Source: Campylobacter sp. MG1 (GTDB lineage Bacteria; Campylobacterota; Campylobacteria; Campylobacterales; Campylobacteraceae). Taken from it: a stretch of 64,000 nucleotides of DNA. The notes under the pieces were generated by a model. It searched no databases. It was not told the DNA's origin and was given only the letters and a program-made list of their open reading frames with translations. The translations under genes and the position numbers were made by a program. Below are positions 18,114-25,622 of this stretch, piece by piece (position 1 is the first letter of the stretch; each line of letters begins with the position of its first letter). Location: the NCBI RefSeq assembly GCF_026616895.1, contig NZ_JANYME010000002.1:124001-188000 (forward strand), in the 5' to 3' direction.

Positions 18114-19274
18114 TTAATTTCTCCTTGAATAGTCATTAAAATTAAATTCTTTTTGACTTTTAATGCTACCATCTTCACCAACATAAATTAAACTTGGTAA
18201 TTTTACTCCGTTAAAAGTTGTATTTTTTACTATTGTGTAATGAATTTGGTCGCAAAATATTATCTTATCTCCTATATTTAGTTCTTGATTAAACTCATAT
18301 TCACCCATAATATCTCCTGCAAGGCAAGAATTACCTGTTAAAAGATAGCTATTTTTAGTGCTTTTAGTCTCTGCTAATTCATCACGACTTGCTAGGATTT
18401 TTGCATTTTTTACTTCGCTAGTGTAAGGCATAATGATAGTATCAGGCATATGAGCTTCAGCACAAATATCTAAAATTGCTATTTTTTTCTCATTTTCAAC
18501 AATATCTAAAACACTAGCTATTAAATCCCCCGTTTGCCAACCAATAGCTTCTCCTGGCTCAAGGTATATTTCAAGATTATATTTTGATTTAATAGCTTTT
18601 AAGAATTGAATTAATTCTTCTACTTTATAGCCTTTTTTTGTGATATGATGACCGCCACCAAAATTAATCCATTTTAATGGGTGTTTTGCTAGATATGGTT
18701 TTAAGAAATTATCTTCAAATACTTTAAAGACTTTTTCTAAACTCTCAAAACTCTCTTCGCATAAAGCGTGAAAATGTAGCCCATCAACTATTATTTCGCT
18801 ATCCAATAAATCCTTTGCTTTAATGCCAAGCCTTGAGAATTTGCCGCAAGGATTATAAATTTCTTTTGGAGCTACTGAAAACTCTAAATTACAGCGAATT
18901 CCTAAAGATTGATTTTTATAATTTTTATGATTTATAACTTTTTTATATTCATTCAATGAATTAACCACTATATGATGACTAAGATTTAATATTTCTTCTA
19001 AATCGTCATTGCTAAATGCTGGTGCGTAAGTGTGGATTTCTTTATCTACAAATTCTTTAGCAAATTTTGCTTCCCACAACCCACTGCAAGTGCAACCTTT
19101 TAAGTAATTTTTAATTAAAGGCATAGCAGCACTAAATGCAAATCCTTTTAAAGCTAATAAGACTTTAACTCCACTTTCTTCTTGAATTTTTTTAAAGATT
19201 TCAAGGTTATTTTTTAGTTTGCTTTCGTAGCAAATGTAAGCTGGTGTTTTAATATTCTTAATGCTGTGATTCAT
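18114..19274 (-). CDS. nspC: Carboxynorspermidine decarboxylase
   Basis: The 386-residue PLP enzyme of fold III makes norspermidine or spermidine from the carboxy precursor. The PLP lysine is in VLLALKGFAFSAA (Lys at about residue 43), and WINFGGGHHITK, LEPGEAIG and TGNSCLAGD match the family. The last holds the substrate-side Cys of the alanine racemase-like dimer. It is the C. jejuni Cj1515c equivalent. It lies 38 bp upstream of fdhC on the same strand and may be part of the same transcript. Confidence 0.92.
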   Translation of the reverse strand: MNHSIKNIKTPAYICYESKLKNNLEIFKKIQEESGVKVLLALKGFAFSAAMPLIKNYLKGCTCSGLWEAKFAKEFVDKEIHTYAPAFSNDDLEEILNLSHHIVVNSLNEYKKVINHKNYKNQSLGIRCNLEFSVAPKEIYNPCGKFSRLGIKAKDLLDSEIIVDGLHFHALCEESFESLEKVFKVFEDNFLKPYLAKHPLKWINFGGGHHITKKGYKVEELIQFLKAIKSKYNLEIYLEPGEAIGWQTGDLIASVLDIVENEKKIAILDICAEAHMPDTIIMPYTSEVKNAKILASRDELAETKSTKNSYLLTGNSCLAGDIMGEYEFNQELNIGDKIIFCDQIHYTIVKNTTFNGVKLPSLIYVGEDGSIKSQKEFNFNDYSRRN

Positions 19275-19355
19275 ATCAACCCTCTTTAATATAATAAGCC
19301 TGTTAATAAATTCGCTATATTATATACAAAAATTTACATAATGAATAGGTAATTA

Positions 19356-21719
19356 ATGAAAGAAAGAACGTCTATATTAGAAGAGTCAGTAAAAAACATA
19401 TTAATTTATGCGATGATATTTTTCATCATTATGGCTATTATAGGAGTTTTTGTAGTAAAAAATAATTATAATGATGAGATTGCACAACTAGAAGAAAAAT
19501 ATAAAGAACAAATAAATTTATCATCTAATAAATATATTCAAGAAGAAATTGATAATATAAAAAAATACCTAGATGATGGATTTTCATATCTTGAAAATAG
19601 TGCTAAGGAATTTATAGATAGCAACTACAATTTTGCATATAACTATTATCACAGTAGCAATAATAAAGATGAAGCATTAGATTTTTTAATAAAAAACACT
19701 AAATATCCAATAAAATATAAAATTTATAATGGGATTGACCCAGAATATCAATATTATACTAAATATATGGAATTAGATAATGGTAAAATGCTAAAAATCA
19801 ATATAGATGAACAAAAGTATAAAGAAACTCAAAGAAAAGTTGCATTAGAAAATATTAAAAATTTACACAACATACATTTATCAAATTTTGATGCTAAAGA
19901 AATTGATGATGATTTTACATTTTTAGATAACGAATCTTGGTACTGCGTATATGAAAATAATATTTATACTTGTTATGACAAAAACTGGTGGATAAAAATA
20001 GAATTTAGTGCTAAAACATCAGCATTAGAAGATTCTTTAATAAAAGCTAAAAGCGACAGATTTTTATTTTTTATAAAGCAAAGTATATACATAAGTATCG
20101 CTATGTTATTTGGTTATTTATTACTTTACTTATACACTCTAAAGAAAAGAAAAGAAGTAAAAGAGCAAATTGAAATAGCAACAAATCATTTTGACGATGC
20201 ACTTAATACTCAAATAGCTAATTTTAATAAACTAAAATCAATTAACACTGATTTTACATATAAAGAATTTAGAACTTTAAGCTACGCTTTACTTAGATTT
20301 ATTAGAAAAATTAAGGCAAAAGATAGCCACTTGAAAAAACAAGCTTACATAGATAATATTACAGGTCTTATGAATATGGTAAGTGTATATGAAAGCCTAA
20401 AATTATATAACAAAAAACAAGGTAAAGTTTTATTATTTTGTTTTTTAAATATTGCATCATTTAGAGCTTACAACTCTATGTATGGTAGAAATTTTGGTGA
20501 TGAAATTCTCAAATTAGTTGGATTTAGGCTATATTCAATTATGAAAAATATACCTGTAAACGATGATGAGCATACAGAAAGTAATAGATATAAAAATAAT
20601 GATAAATATTTATTTATTCAAAATAATGAAACTTTTGAATGCTTAGCTAGAATTAGTGCTGATGAATTCTTATTAGTAACAGAAGTTAATGAAAATGAAG
20701 ACTTTTACAAAATTGCTAAAAGCTACCAACAAAAACTTATAAGCAAAAATATAAAAATAAATTCAAATGATGAAAATATAAGCTATGAGCCATTTAAAAT
20801 AAATGCTAGAATAGGATATTGCGTATATCCTAATGATAGTGATAATATATTAGAGTGTATAGGAAATGCCGATTTAGCAATAGAAAATGATAAAGCGACT
20901 GGAGATAATGTAGTATTTGGTTATACTAAAGAAATAGGAGAACAAAACGAAGCTGATTTAAAATTACAGCAAGATATTAGAAATGGTATTGTAAATAAAG
21001 AATTCTTATTATATTATCAGCCAAAAGTTGATTGTCAAAGTGGCAAAATAATAGGGGCTGAAGCTCTAGTTAGATGGCAAAAAGGAGATAAATTAATATT
21101 TCCTGACCAATTTATAGGACTTTGTGAAAAAAGTAATTTAATTATTACTTTAGGTAATGAAATTATAAAAATGGCTTGTGATGCTCAAAGAAGATGGATA
21201 CAACAGGGTTTAAAACTAAAACTAAGTATAAATTTAAGCACAAAACAACTATTAAATGAAAATATAATTAATACAATAGAAAAAAATATGCAAGGGATAG
21301 ATCCTAGTTTATTAGAATTTGAAATTACTGAAAGCTTTTCAATAGAAAACGCTGCTAGTAAAGGTATCATTGATAAAATCAAAAAACTTAATGTAGGCTT
21401 ATCAATGGATGATTTTGGTAAAGGATATAGCTCATTATCATATTTAAATAATAAAGATTTAGATTTTGATGTTGTAAAAATTGATAAATGTTTCATACAA
21501 AATATTGACAAAAATGAAAGAAATAAAAAATTAGTTGCATTTATTGTAAAAATGATTAAATCATTAAACAAACGCTCAGTGGCTGAAGGTGTTGAAAATG
21601 AAGAAATACTAACATTTTTACAATCTTTAGGATGTGATGAATATCAAGGATATTATTTTAGTAAGCCAGTACCTGAAAAAATACTATTAGAAAGGGTTTA
21701 TAACAATGCCAAAAATTAA
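19356..21719 (+). CDS. Membrane-bound c-di-GMP phosphodiesterase (degenerate GGDEF + EAL)
   Basis: The 787-residue protein has a membrane helix at about 15-35, an extracytoplasmic sensor region of about 190 residues (with NESWYCVYENN, cache-like), a second helix at about 238-260, a GGDEF domain and a C-terminal EAL domain. The GGDEF signature is SADEF (434-438), so cyclase activity is unlikely. The EAL domain keeps its catalytic set: EALVRW (569-574), FEITES, DDFGKGYSS (685-693), KIDKCF and AEGVEN. It should hydrolyse c-di-GMP in response to a periplasmic signal. It overlaps moaD by 14 bp, an unusual coupling to molybdopterin synthesis. Confidence 0.9.
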   Translation: MKERTSILEESVKNILIYAMIFFIIMAIIGVFVVKNNYNDEIAQLEEKYKEQINLSSNKYIQEEIDNIKKYLDDGFSYLENSAKEFIDSNYNFAYNYYHSSNNKDEALDFLIKNTKYPIKYKIYNGIDPEYQYYTKYMELDNGKMLKINIDEQKYKETQRKVALENIKNLHNIHLSNFDAKEIDDDFTFLDNESWYCVYENNIYTCYDKNWWIKIEFSAKTSALEDSLIKAKSDRFLFFIKQSIYISIAMLFGYLLLYLYTLKKRKEVKEQIEIATNHFDDALNTQIANFNKLKSINTDFTYKEFRTLSYALLRFIRKIKAKDSHLKKQAYIDNITGLMNMVSVYESLKLYNKKQGKVLLFCFLNIASFRAYNSMYGRNFGDEILKLVGFRLYSIMKNIPVNDDEHTESNRYKNNDKYLFIQNNETFECLARISADEFLLVTEVNENEDFYKIAKSYQQKLISKNIKINSNDENISYEPFKINARIGYCVYPNDSDNILECIGNADLAIENDKATGDNVVFGYTKEIGEQNEADLKLQQDIRNGIVNKEFLLYYQPKVDCQSGKIIGAEALVRWQKGDKLIFPDQFIGLCEKSNLIITLGNEIIKMACDAQRRWIQQGLKLKLSINLSTKQLLNENIINTIEKNMQGIDPSLLEFEITESFSIENAASKGIIDKIKKLNVGLSMDDFGKGYSSLSYLNNKDLDFDVVKIDKCFIQNIDKNERNKKLVAFIVKMIKSLNKRSVAEGVENEEILTFLQSLGCDEYQGYYFSKPVPEKILLERVYNNAKN

Positions 21720-21927
21720 TTTTTTAGGTCCTATTAATAAGGATAGCATAACAATAAAAGCACAAAATTTAGAAGAAATAAAAAGTATATTAAATAAAGA
21801 TAGTGACTTAAAAGAATGGTTAAAAATAAGTGCTATTGCTGTTAATGATACAATAATAAGTGATATAAATATGCAATTAAAAGATGATGATATTGTAAGT
21901 ATATTGCCACCAGTTTGTGGGGGTTAA
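21706..21927 (+). CDS. moaD: Molybdopterin synthase sulfur carrier subunit
   Basis: The 73-residue ubiquitin-fold protein ends in the obligatory Gly-Gly (SILPPVCGG), which is thiocarboxylated and delivers sulfur to MoaE. It fits the short MoaD length of epsilonproteobacteria. It starts inside the end of the EAL gene and is followed by moaE after one base. Confidence 0.92.
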   Translation: MPKINFLGPINKDSITIKAQNLEEIKSILNKDSDLKEWLKISAIAVNDTIISDINMQLKDDDIVSILPPVCGG

Positions 21928-21928
21928 T

Positions 21929-22378
21929 ATGCAAAACTTTAAAATATTTAATAATGCTCTTGATGAAAAAGCTTTATATAGTGAATTTTGTGGAATTTGC
22001 AAAGAGTTAAATTATGGAGCATTTTTAAGTTTTAGCGGGATAATTAGAGCAGAAGGCAATATTAGCGGTCTTAGTTTTGATATATATGAGCCAATTTTAA
22101 AAAAATGGTTTGATGATTGGTGTGAGAAAACTAGGAATTTAAATATTAGACTATTTTTTGCACACGCAAAAGGAGATGTATTAGTAGGTGAATGCTCTTA
22201 TTTTGCTGGGATTGCAAGTTCGCATAGAAAAAACGGCTTAGATATATTTGCTAAGTTTATTGAAGATTTTAAGCAAAATGCACCTATTTGGAAATATGAT
22301 TTGATTGATAATCAAAGAATTTATGCTAAAGATAGAAGTTTTAAATTACCGAATGCAGGGATAATGAGTATTAAATGA
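21929..22378 (+). CDS. moaE: Molybdopterin synthase catalytic subunit
   Basis: I use ATG 21929 (149 residues), which follows the moaD stop by 1 nt and has a GGGGG ribosome site; a GTG 12 nt upstream would overlap moaD needlessly. MoaE features are LSFSGIIRAEG near 40, the central VLVGECSYFAGIASSHRKNG and PIWKYDLID near the end, with the active-site lysines around it. With MoaD it converts precursor Z into molybdopterin, needed by the molybdoenzyme at 25.6 kb and by formate dehydrogenase. It overlaps the next gene by 4 bp. Confidence 0.92.
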   Translation: MQNFKIFNNALDEKALYSEFCGICKELNYGAFLSFSGIIRAEGNISGLSFDIYEPILKKWFDDWCEKTRNLNIRLFFAHAKGDVLVGECSYFAGIASSHRKNGLDIFAKFIEDFKQNAPIWKYDLIDNQRIYAKDRSFKLPNAGIMSIK

Positions 22379-22824
22379 AAAAAATACTTTCATTTATAGA
22401 ATTAATTATAGCGTGTTTGATTTTAGCAATATTATTCATTTTGATATATACAAAATTAGATGAAAGCAAAAGCAATGTAGAAATTTCAAAAGCGGCACAA
22501 AATATGGCGACTTTGATTAAAGAAATTAATGAATATTATATAAATTATGGAAAAATCATAGAAATTCAATTAATGACAAAAACAAGCCTTGACAAATATG
22601 GCTGGTTTTTCGTAAAGTCTAATCAATGCTTACATATTAGTACTGAAGATGAATTTTTAATAATAGAAAAAACACAAAATCCAGAAGGTTTATGTGCTAA
22701 ATTTTTAAATTACGATGCTGTTAAATCATTATTGATAGGAAAAGATAGCACTAAAAAAGATGCTAATATGACGAATATAAACGAAAATAACAAAATATAT
22801 ATTAAAATAGGCGAACACAAATAA
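22375..22824 (+). CDS. Pseudopilin-like small membrane protein
   Basis: The 149-residue protein starts KKILSFIELIIACLILAILF. Set against type IV prepilin N-termini (KKGFTMIELI...), the Glu falls at mature position +5 and the helix pattern fits, but position -1 is Ile instead of Gly. A soluble domain with two cysteines follows (SNQCLHIS and GLCAKF, about 82 and 105). It may be a pseudopilin of the transformation/type II-like apparatus that is or is not processed, or a simple membrane protein. It is coupled to moaE by ATGA. Confidence 0.6.
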   Translation: MKKILSFIELIIACLILAILFILIYTKLDESKSNVEISKAAQNMATLIKEINEYYINYGKIIEIQLMTKTSLDKYGWFFVKSNQCLHISTEDEFLIIEKTQNPEGLCAKFLNYDAVKSLLIGKDSTKKDANMTNINENNKIYIKIGEHK

Positions 22825-22836
22825 ACGCCTATTTTT
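22804..22836 (+). terminator. Terminator of the EAL-moaDE-pseudopilin operon
   Basis: The stem AAAATAGGCG / CGCCTATTTTT spans the stop codon at 22822-22824, has a 12-nt loop and ends in a T5 run. This is a clear intrinsic terminator. Confidence 0.85.
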
Positions 22837-23377
22837 AATAAATTAATTTTTTAAAAATTTAAAACATTTTTTACATAAATATACCCTAAATAATAACTTT
22901 TTTATTACTTTATTTTAATTTGTCATTAAATATATATTATTCAAATTATTAAATTTATTATCTCATTTATTGTTAAGTATATTAACCTTTATACTATACA
23001 CATTTTTAATCATAACATTTTTAATATTATGATTAACCCTGTTAAATACAATAGTATTTTTTAGGCATGTAACTAAATTACTTATAAAAATACCTTGTTA
23101 CATATTAGCTACTAAAAATTATTATAACTGGATTTATTTTAGTAATAAGCTAATAAAAAAACATTCTCATTAATATTGTAAATTTAATATCCCTTTTTGT
23201 TTTTTAAATAATATATTTATTATTCAAATTTTCTTAAAATAATCATCATTAAAATATGCAAAATCAAGTGCAAAATTACTAAGCAAAATTTTAATTATGT
23301 GATTTTTTTCATATAACTTATTTTAAAAAATATTCAAATAAATAAAGTTTTTAATAAAAACTAGCACAAATATATAA
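22837..23377. other. 540-bp A/T-rich gap without recognised gene
   Basis: The sequence is more than 80 percent A/T. Several short palindromes occur (for example around 23007-23034, ATCATAA...TTATGAT) but no open frame with a ribosome site, no tRNA and no recognisable remnant. It separates two convergent transcription units. Confidence 0.5.
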
Positions 23378-23774
23378 TTATTGTCTTTTAAAAATTGCTT
23401 TAAAATTTTTATCACTTAATTGATAAGAATCAAGCAACTCAAGAGATTTTACCATATGCAATGTGCCTTTTTTATATTTTTGAAAATGCTCGGAATTAAT
23501 ATGCTTATTATAAGATTCTTGATCTTTATAAATTTCTAAAATATTAATTATATTATTATTTTTTACAAGCATCATTGGATAAATAGATATTACACCCTTT
23601 TCTTTTTCAATTGAAGCTTCAGCAACTTCTTTTGCAATAACAAGGTATTCATCAAGATACTCTGGATAAACTTCAACAACAGAAATTCTAACCAACATTT
23701 TATTATTAATATTATCATCAACCATAGATATTAAAAGAAAATAATGAAAAAATTAAAGCTAATATTTTTTTCAT
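23378..23774 (-). pseudogene. ABM-domain monooxygenase (YgiN-like) with frameshifted signal peptide
   Basis: The 3' frame (23725-23378) encodes a complete antibiotic-biosynthesis-monooxygenase domain: MLVRISVVEVYPEYLDEYL, an INILEIYKD strand and HFQKYKKGTLHMVKSLEL. Its in-frame ATG at 23725 has no ribosome site. Upstream, ATG 23774, behind GAAAGG, encodes a typical signal peptide (MKKILALIFSLFSF) in another frame and meets TGA after residue 18. Removing one base from the T4 at 23736-23733 would join the two. The parent gene is therefore likely a periplasmic small monooxygenase, now broken, reversibly slipped or mis-sequenced. Confidence 0.72.
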
Positions 23775-23859
23775 TTTTTAACCTTTCAATTTTTTTGACT
23801 TCAAATGACAAAGTATATAATTTAAAAATAATTTTAGAATTAATGAATAAAATACCTAA

Positions 23860-23919
23860 GCTAAAGACTGAGAAAAGGATACTTCATTTTACATTTTACA
23901 AAATTTCTCAGCCTTTAGC
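23860..23919 (-). terminator. Long hairpin downstream of porA (distal)
   Basis: A 15-bp stem (GCTAAAGGCTGAGAA / TTCTCAGTCTTTAGC, one G-U pair) encloses about 30 nt. It lies downstream of the first porA hairpin, between porA and the monooxygenase gene, and overlaps no gene. It may be a second terminator or a 3' mRNA-stabilising structure. Confidence 0.6.
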
Positions 23920-23925
23920 TAGAGT

Positions 23926-23944
23926 GCTAGGCATAAAGCCTAGC
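23926..23944 (-). terminator. Hairpin just after porA
   Basis: A perfect 7-bp stem GCTAGGC / GCCTAGC with a 5-nt loop starts 7 nt after the porA stop. It lacks a direct U run, so it may protect the mRNA end or end transcription together with the second hairpin. Confidence 0.6.
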
Positions 23945-23951
23945 ATAAGGA

Positions 23952-25271
23952 TTAGAATGTATATTTTGCTTCAAGTCTGATTTGTTTTTCAGTATCTTTT
24001 GTGTTACCTTCTTTGCCTTCAACAGTTGTTTTTCTTTTACCATAAGCATAGAATGATGAGAACTCTAATTTATCACTATATTTATATGATAGTCTTGGGG
24101 TAACTTCAAATAATTTATCTTTACCATTTACTTTATCAGATACTGCGAATTTGTTTTTACCATAAACTAAATCTACACCAAATCTTACATCAGCATAAGT
24201 ATAGCCTAGTGTTAAGAATACGAAATCTTTTTTACCATAACCTAATTGATAATCACTCATTACGATTTCACCAACATTGATTAATTGTCCTTCATCTTCA
24301 ATTGTATTTACAGTAAATTTATCTTTTTTACCATAAGCTACATAACCTAGGTTAAAGTCAGCACCAAATGCATCAAATCCAGCTTCAATACCATAGAAAT
24401 TACCATTAGCAACTGGGCTTTCATCTACGCCTATTAATTCTTTAAATTCACCTTTTTTCAAGCTATTACCAGCATATTGAGCGTGAATTCTATAAGCAAA
24501 ATCATCTTTATCACCTAAGTTAGCTGCAAAATCAACTGCATAGAATGTTCCAATTTTATTCATATAAGCAACCCATACTTGAAAATCAACTGGAGCAAAG
24601 CTACCGATTGCAGCAACACCGTATAGGTTTCTACCTAATAAATCAACTTTTGCTTTTGGATTCTTTTGAATCATTCCTAATAAACTATCTTCTTGTTTTT
24701 TACCATCTTTATCATAATATCTAACTTCATTTGCAGCATATAAATCACCATCAGCATTGTAGTTATCAAATACATAAGCAGCTAAAGTTAGACCTTCAAT
24801 GCTGTTATTTACTACTTTAATACCGTTTGCAAATAAATCATCTGTCCAAATTGAACCGATTGTTTGTCTACCGATATTAAATGTTGTATCAAAGTTTGTA
24901 TAGCTTAGGTAAGCATTTGTTACTTTAAATGTATTATTTACATTTGCATTAGCTGTTTCGCCATAGCCATCTTCTTGAGTATTTGAATATTCAAAAGTAG
25001 TATGAGCTTTAAAATTATCAGCGATATCAGCTTGGAAATTTAAAACAGCTTTATATCTGTGAGCTTGTTTAGCATTACCATCATTATCGTAAGTTGTTAC
25101 TGAACCAGCTTTAGTTGTTTCAACGCTTTTATCTCTTAGCGTATCATATCTATATCTTAAGTAACCTGATAAATCAACATTTTGAATAGCTTCGTCTAAT
25201 GCAACAGCGTTAGCAAAAGAAAAAGAACCTGCAGCTACAACAGCAGCTAAACTTAATTTAACTAATTTCAT
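23952..25271 (-). CDS. porA: Major outer membrane porin (Campylobacter MOMP)
   Basis: The 439-residue protein starts with a signal peptide (MKLVKLSLAAVVAAGSFSFANA) and the MOMP N-terminus LDEAIQNVDLSGYLRYRYDT. It ends in the aromatic beta-barrel terminus EKQIRLEAKYTF. Variable loops lie between conserved strands such as FNIGRQTIGSIWTDDLFANG. MOMP is the trimeric 18-strand general porin and main surface antigen of Campylobacter. An AAGGAGA site precedes the start. A G9 tract directly in front of a TAAAAT box upstream suggests expression may vary with tract length. Confidence 0.96.
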   Translation of the reverse strand: MKLVKLSLAAVVAAGSFSFANAVALDEAIQNVDLSGYLRYRYDTLRDKSVETTKAGSVTTYDNDGNAKQAHRYKAVLNFQADIADNFKAHTTFEYSNTQEDGYGETANANVNNTFKVTNAYLSYTNFDTTFNIGRQTIGSIWTDDLFANGIKVVNNSIEGLTLAAYVFDNYNADGDLYAANEVRYYDKDGKKQEDSLLGMIQKNPKAKVDLLGRNLYGVAAIGSFAPVDFQVWVAYMNKIGTFYAVDFAANLGDKDDFAYRIHAQYAGNSLKKGEFKELIGVDESPVANGNFYGIEAGFDAFGADFNLGYVAYGKKDKFTVNTIEDEGQLINVGEIVMSDYQLGYGKKDFVFLTLGYTYADVRFGVDLVYGKNKFAVSDKVNGKDKLFEVTPRLSYKYSDKLEFSSFYAYGKRKTTVEGKEGNTKDTEKQIRLEAKYTF

Positions 25272-25303
25272 TTTTTCTCCTTTTTTCTTAAAAATGTCAA
25301 AGT

Positions 25304-25330
25304 ATTTTACCCCCCCCCTACCTTAAAATA
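25304..25330 (-). promoter_or_regulatory. porA promoter with G9 tract against the -10 box
   Basis: On the minus strand the order is TTAAG, GTA, G9 (25318-25310), then TAAAAT (25309-25304), 33 nt before the ATG. The G tract sits in the spacer position of a sigma-70 promoter, so slippage would change spacing. The same layout recurs before four other genes in the window. Confidence 0.65.
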
Positions 25331-25622
25331 AACTTAAAGTTGCTGAATATTTAACAAGATTATTTTAAGCTAATAATTATTTCAAATTTATATACAAAAG
25401 TAATAATTTATATAAGTATTATTTTATGGGGTTTTAAGATGATAAATTATTATAAAAATTCAAGCTATAAATATAAAATTTTTTAAAACATATTATCAAA
25501 ATTAATATAATTTTAATTACTTTTAATAAATAAATTTATAAAATATTTAATAAATATTAAAATATTTTTAATCAAATATAGCTAACATAATTTAATTTTT
25601 TTGTTAGCTAATGTAAATGATA
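25331..25622. other. A/T-rich gap upstream of porA
   Basis: Apart from the porA promoter at its right-hand end in the reading direction of that gene, I see only A/T-rich sequence with no frame, no RNA gene and no strong hairpin. It forms the upstream region of porA and the 3' flank of the molybdoenzyme gene. Confidence 0.5.

Noticed and set aside
21917-21928. GTG start of moaE inside moaD
   Set aside because: ATG 21929 directly follows the moaD stop and matches normal MoaE length; the GTG only adds four residues.
23744-23980. Plus-strand frame over the porA 3' hairpins
   Set aside because: It overlaps the upstream signal-peptide region of the monooxygenase and both hairpins, has no ribosome site and no family resemblance.
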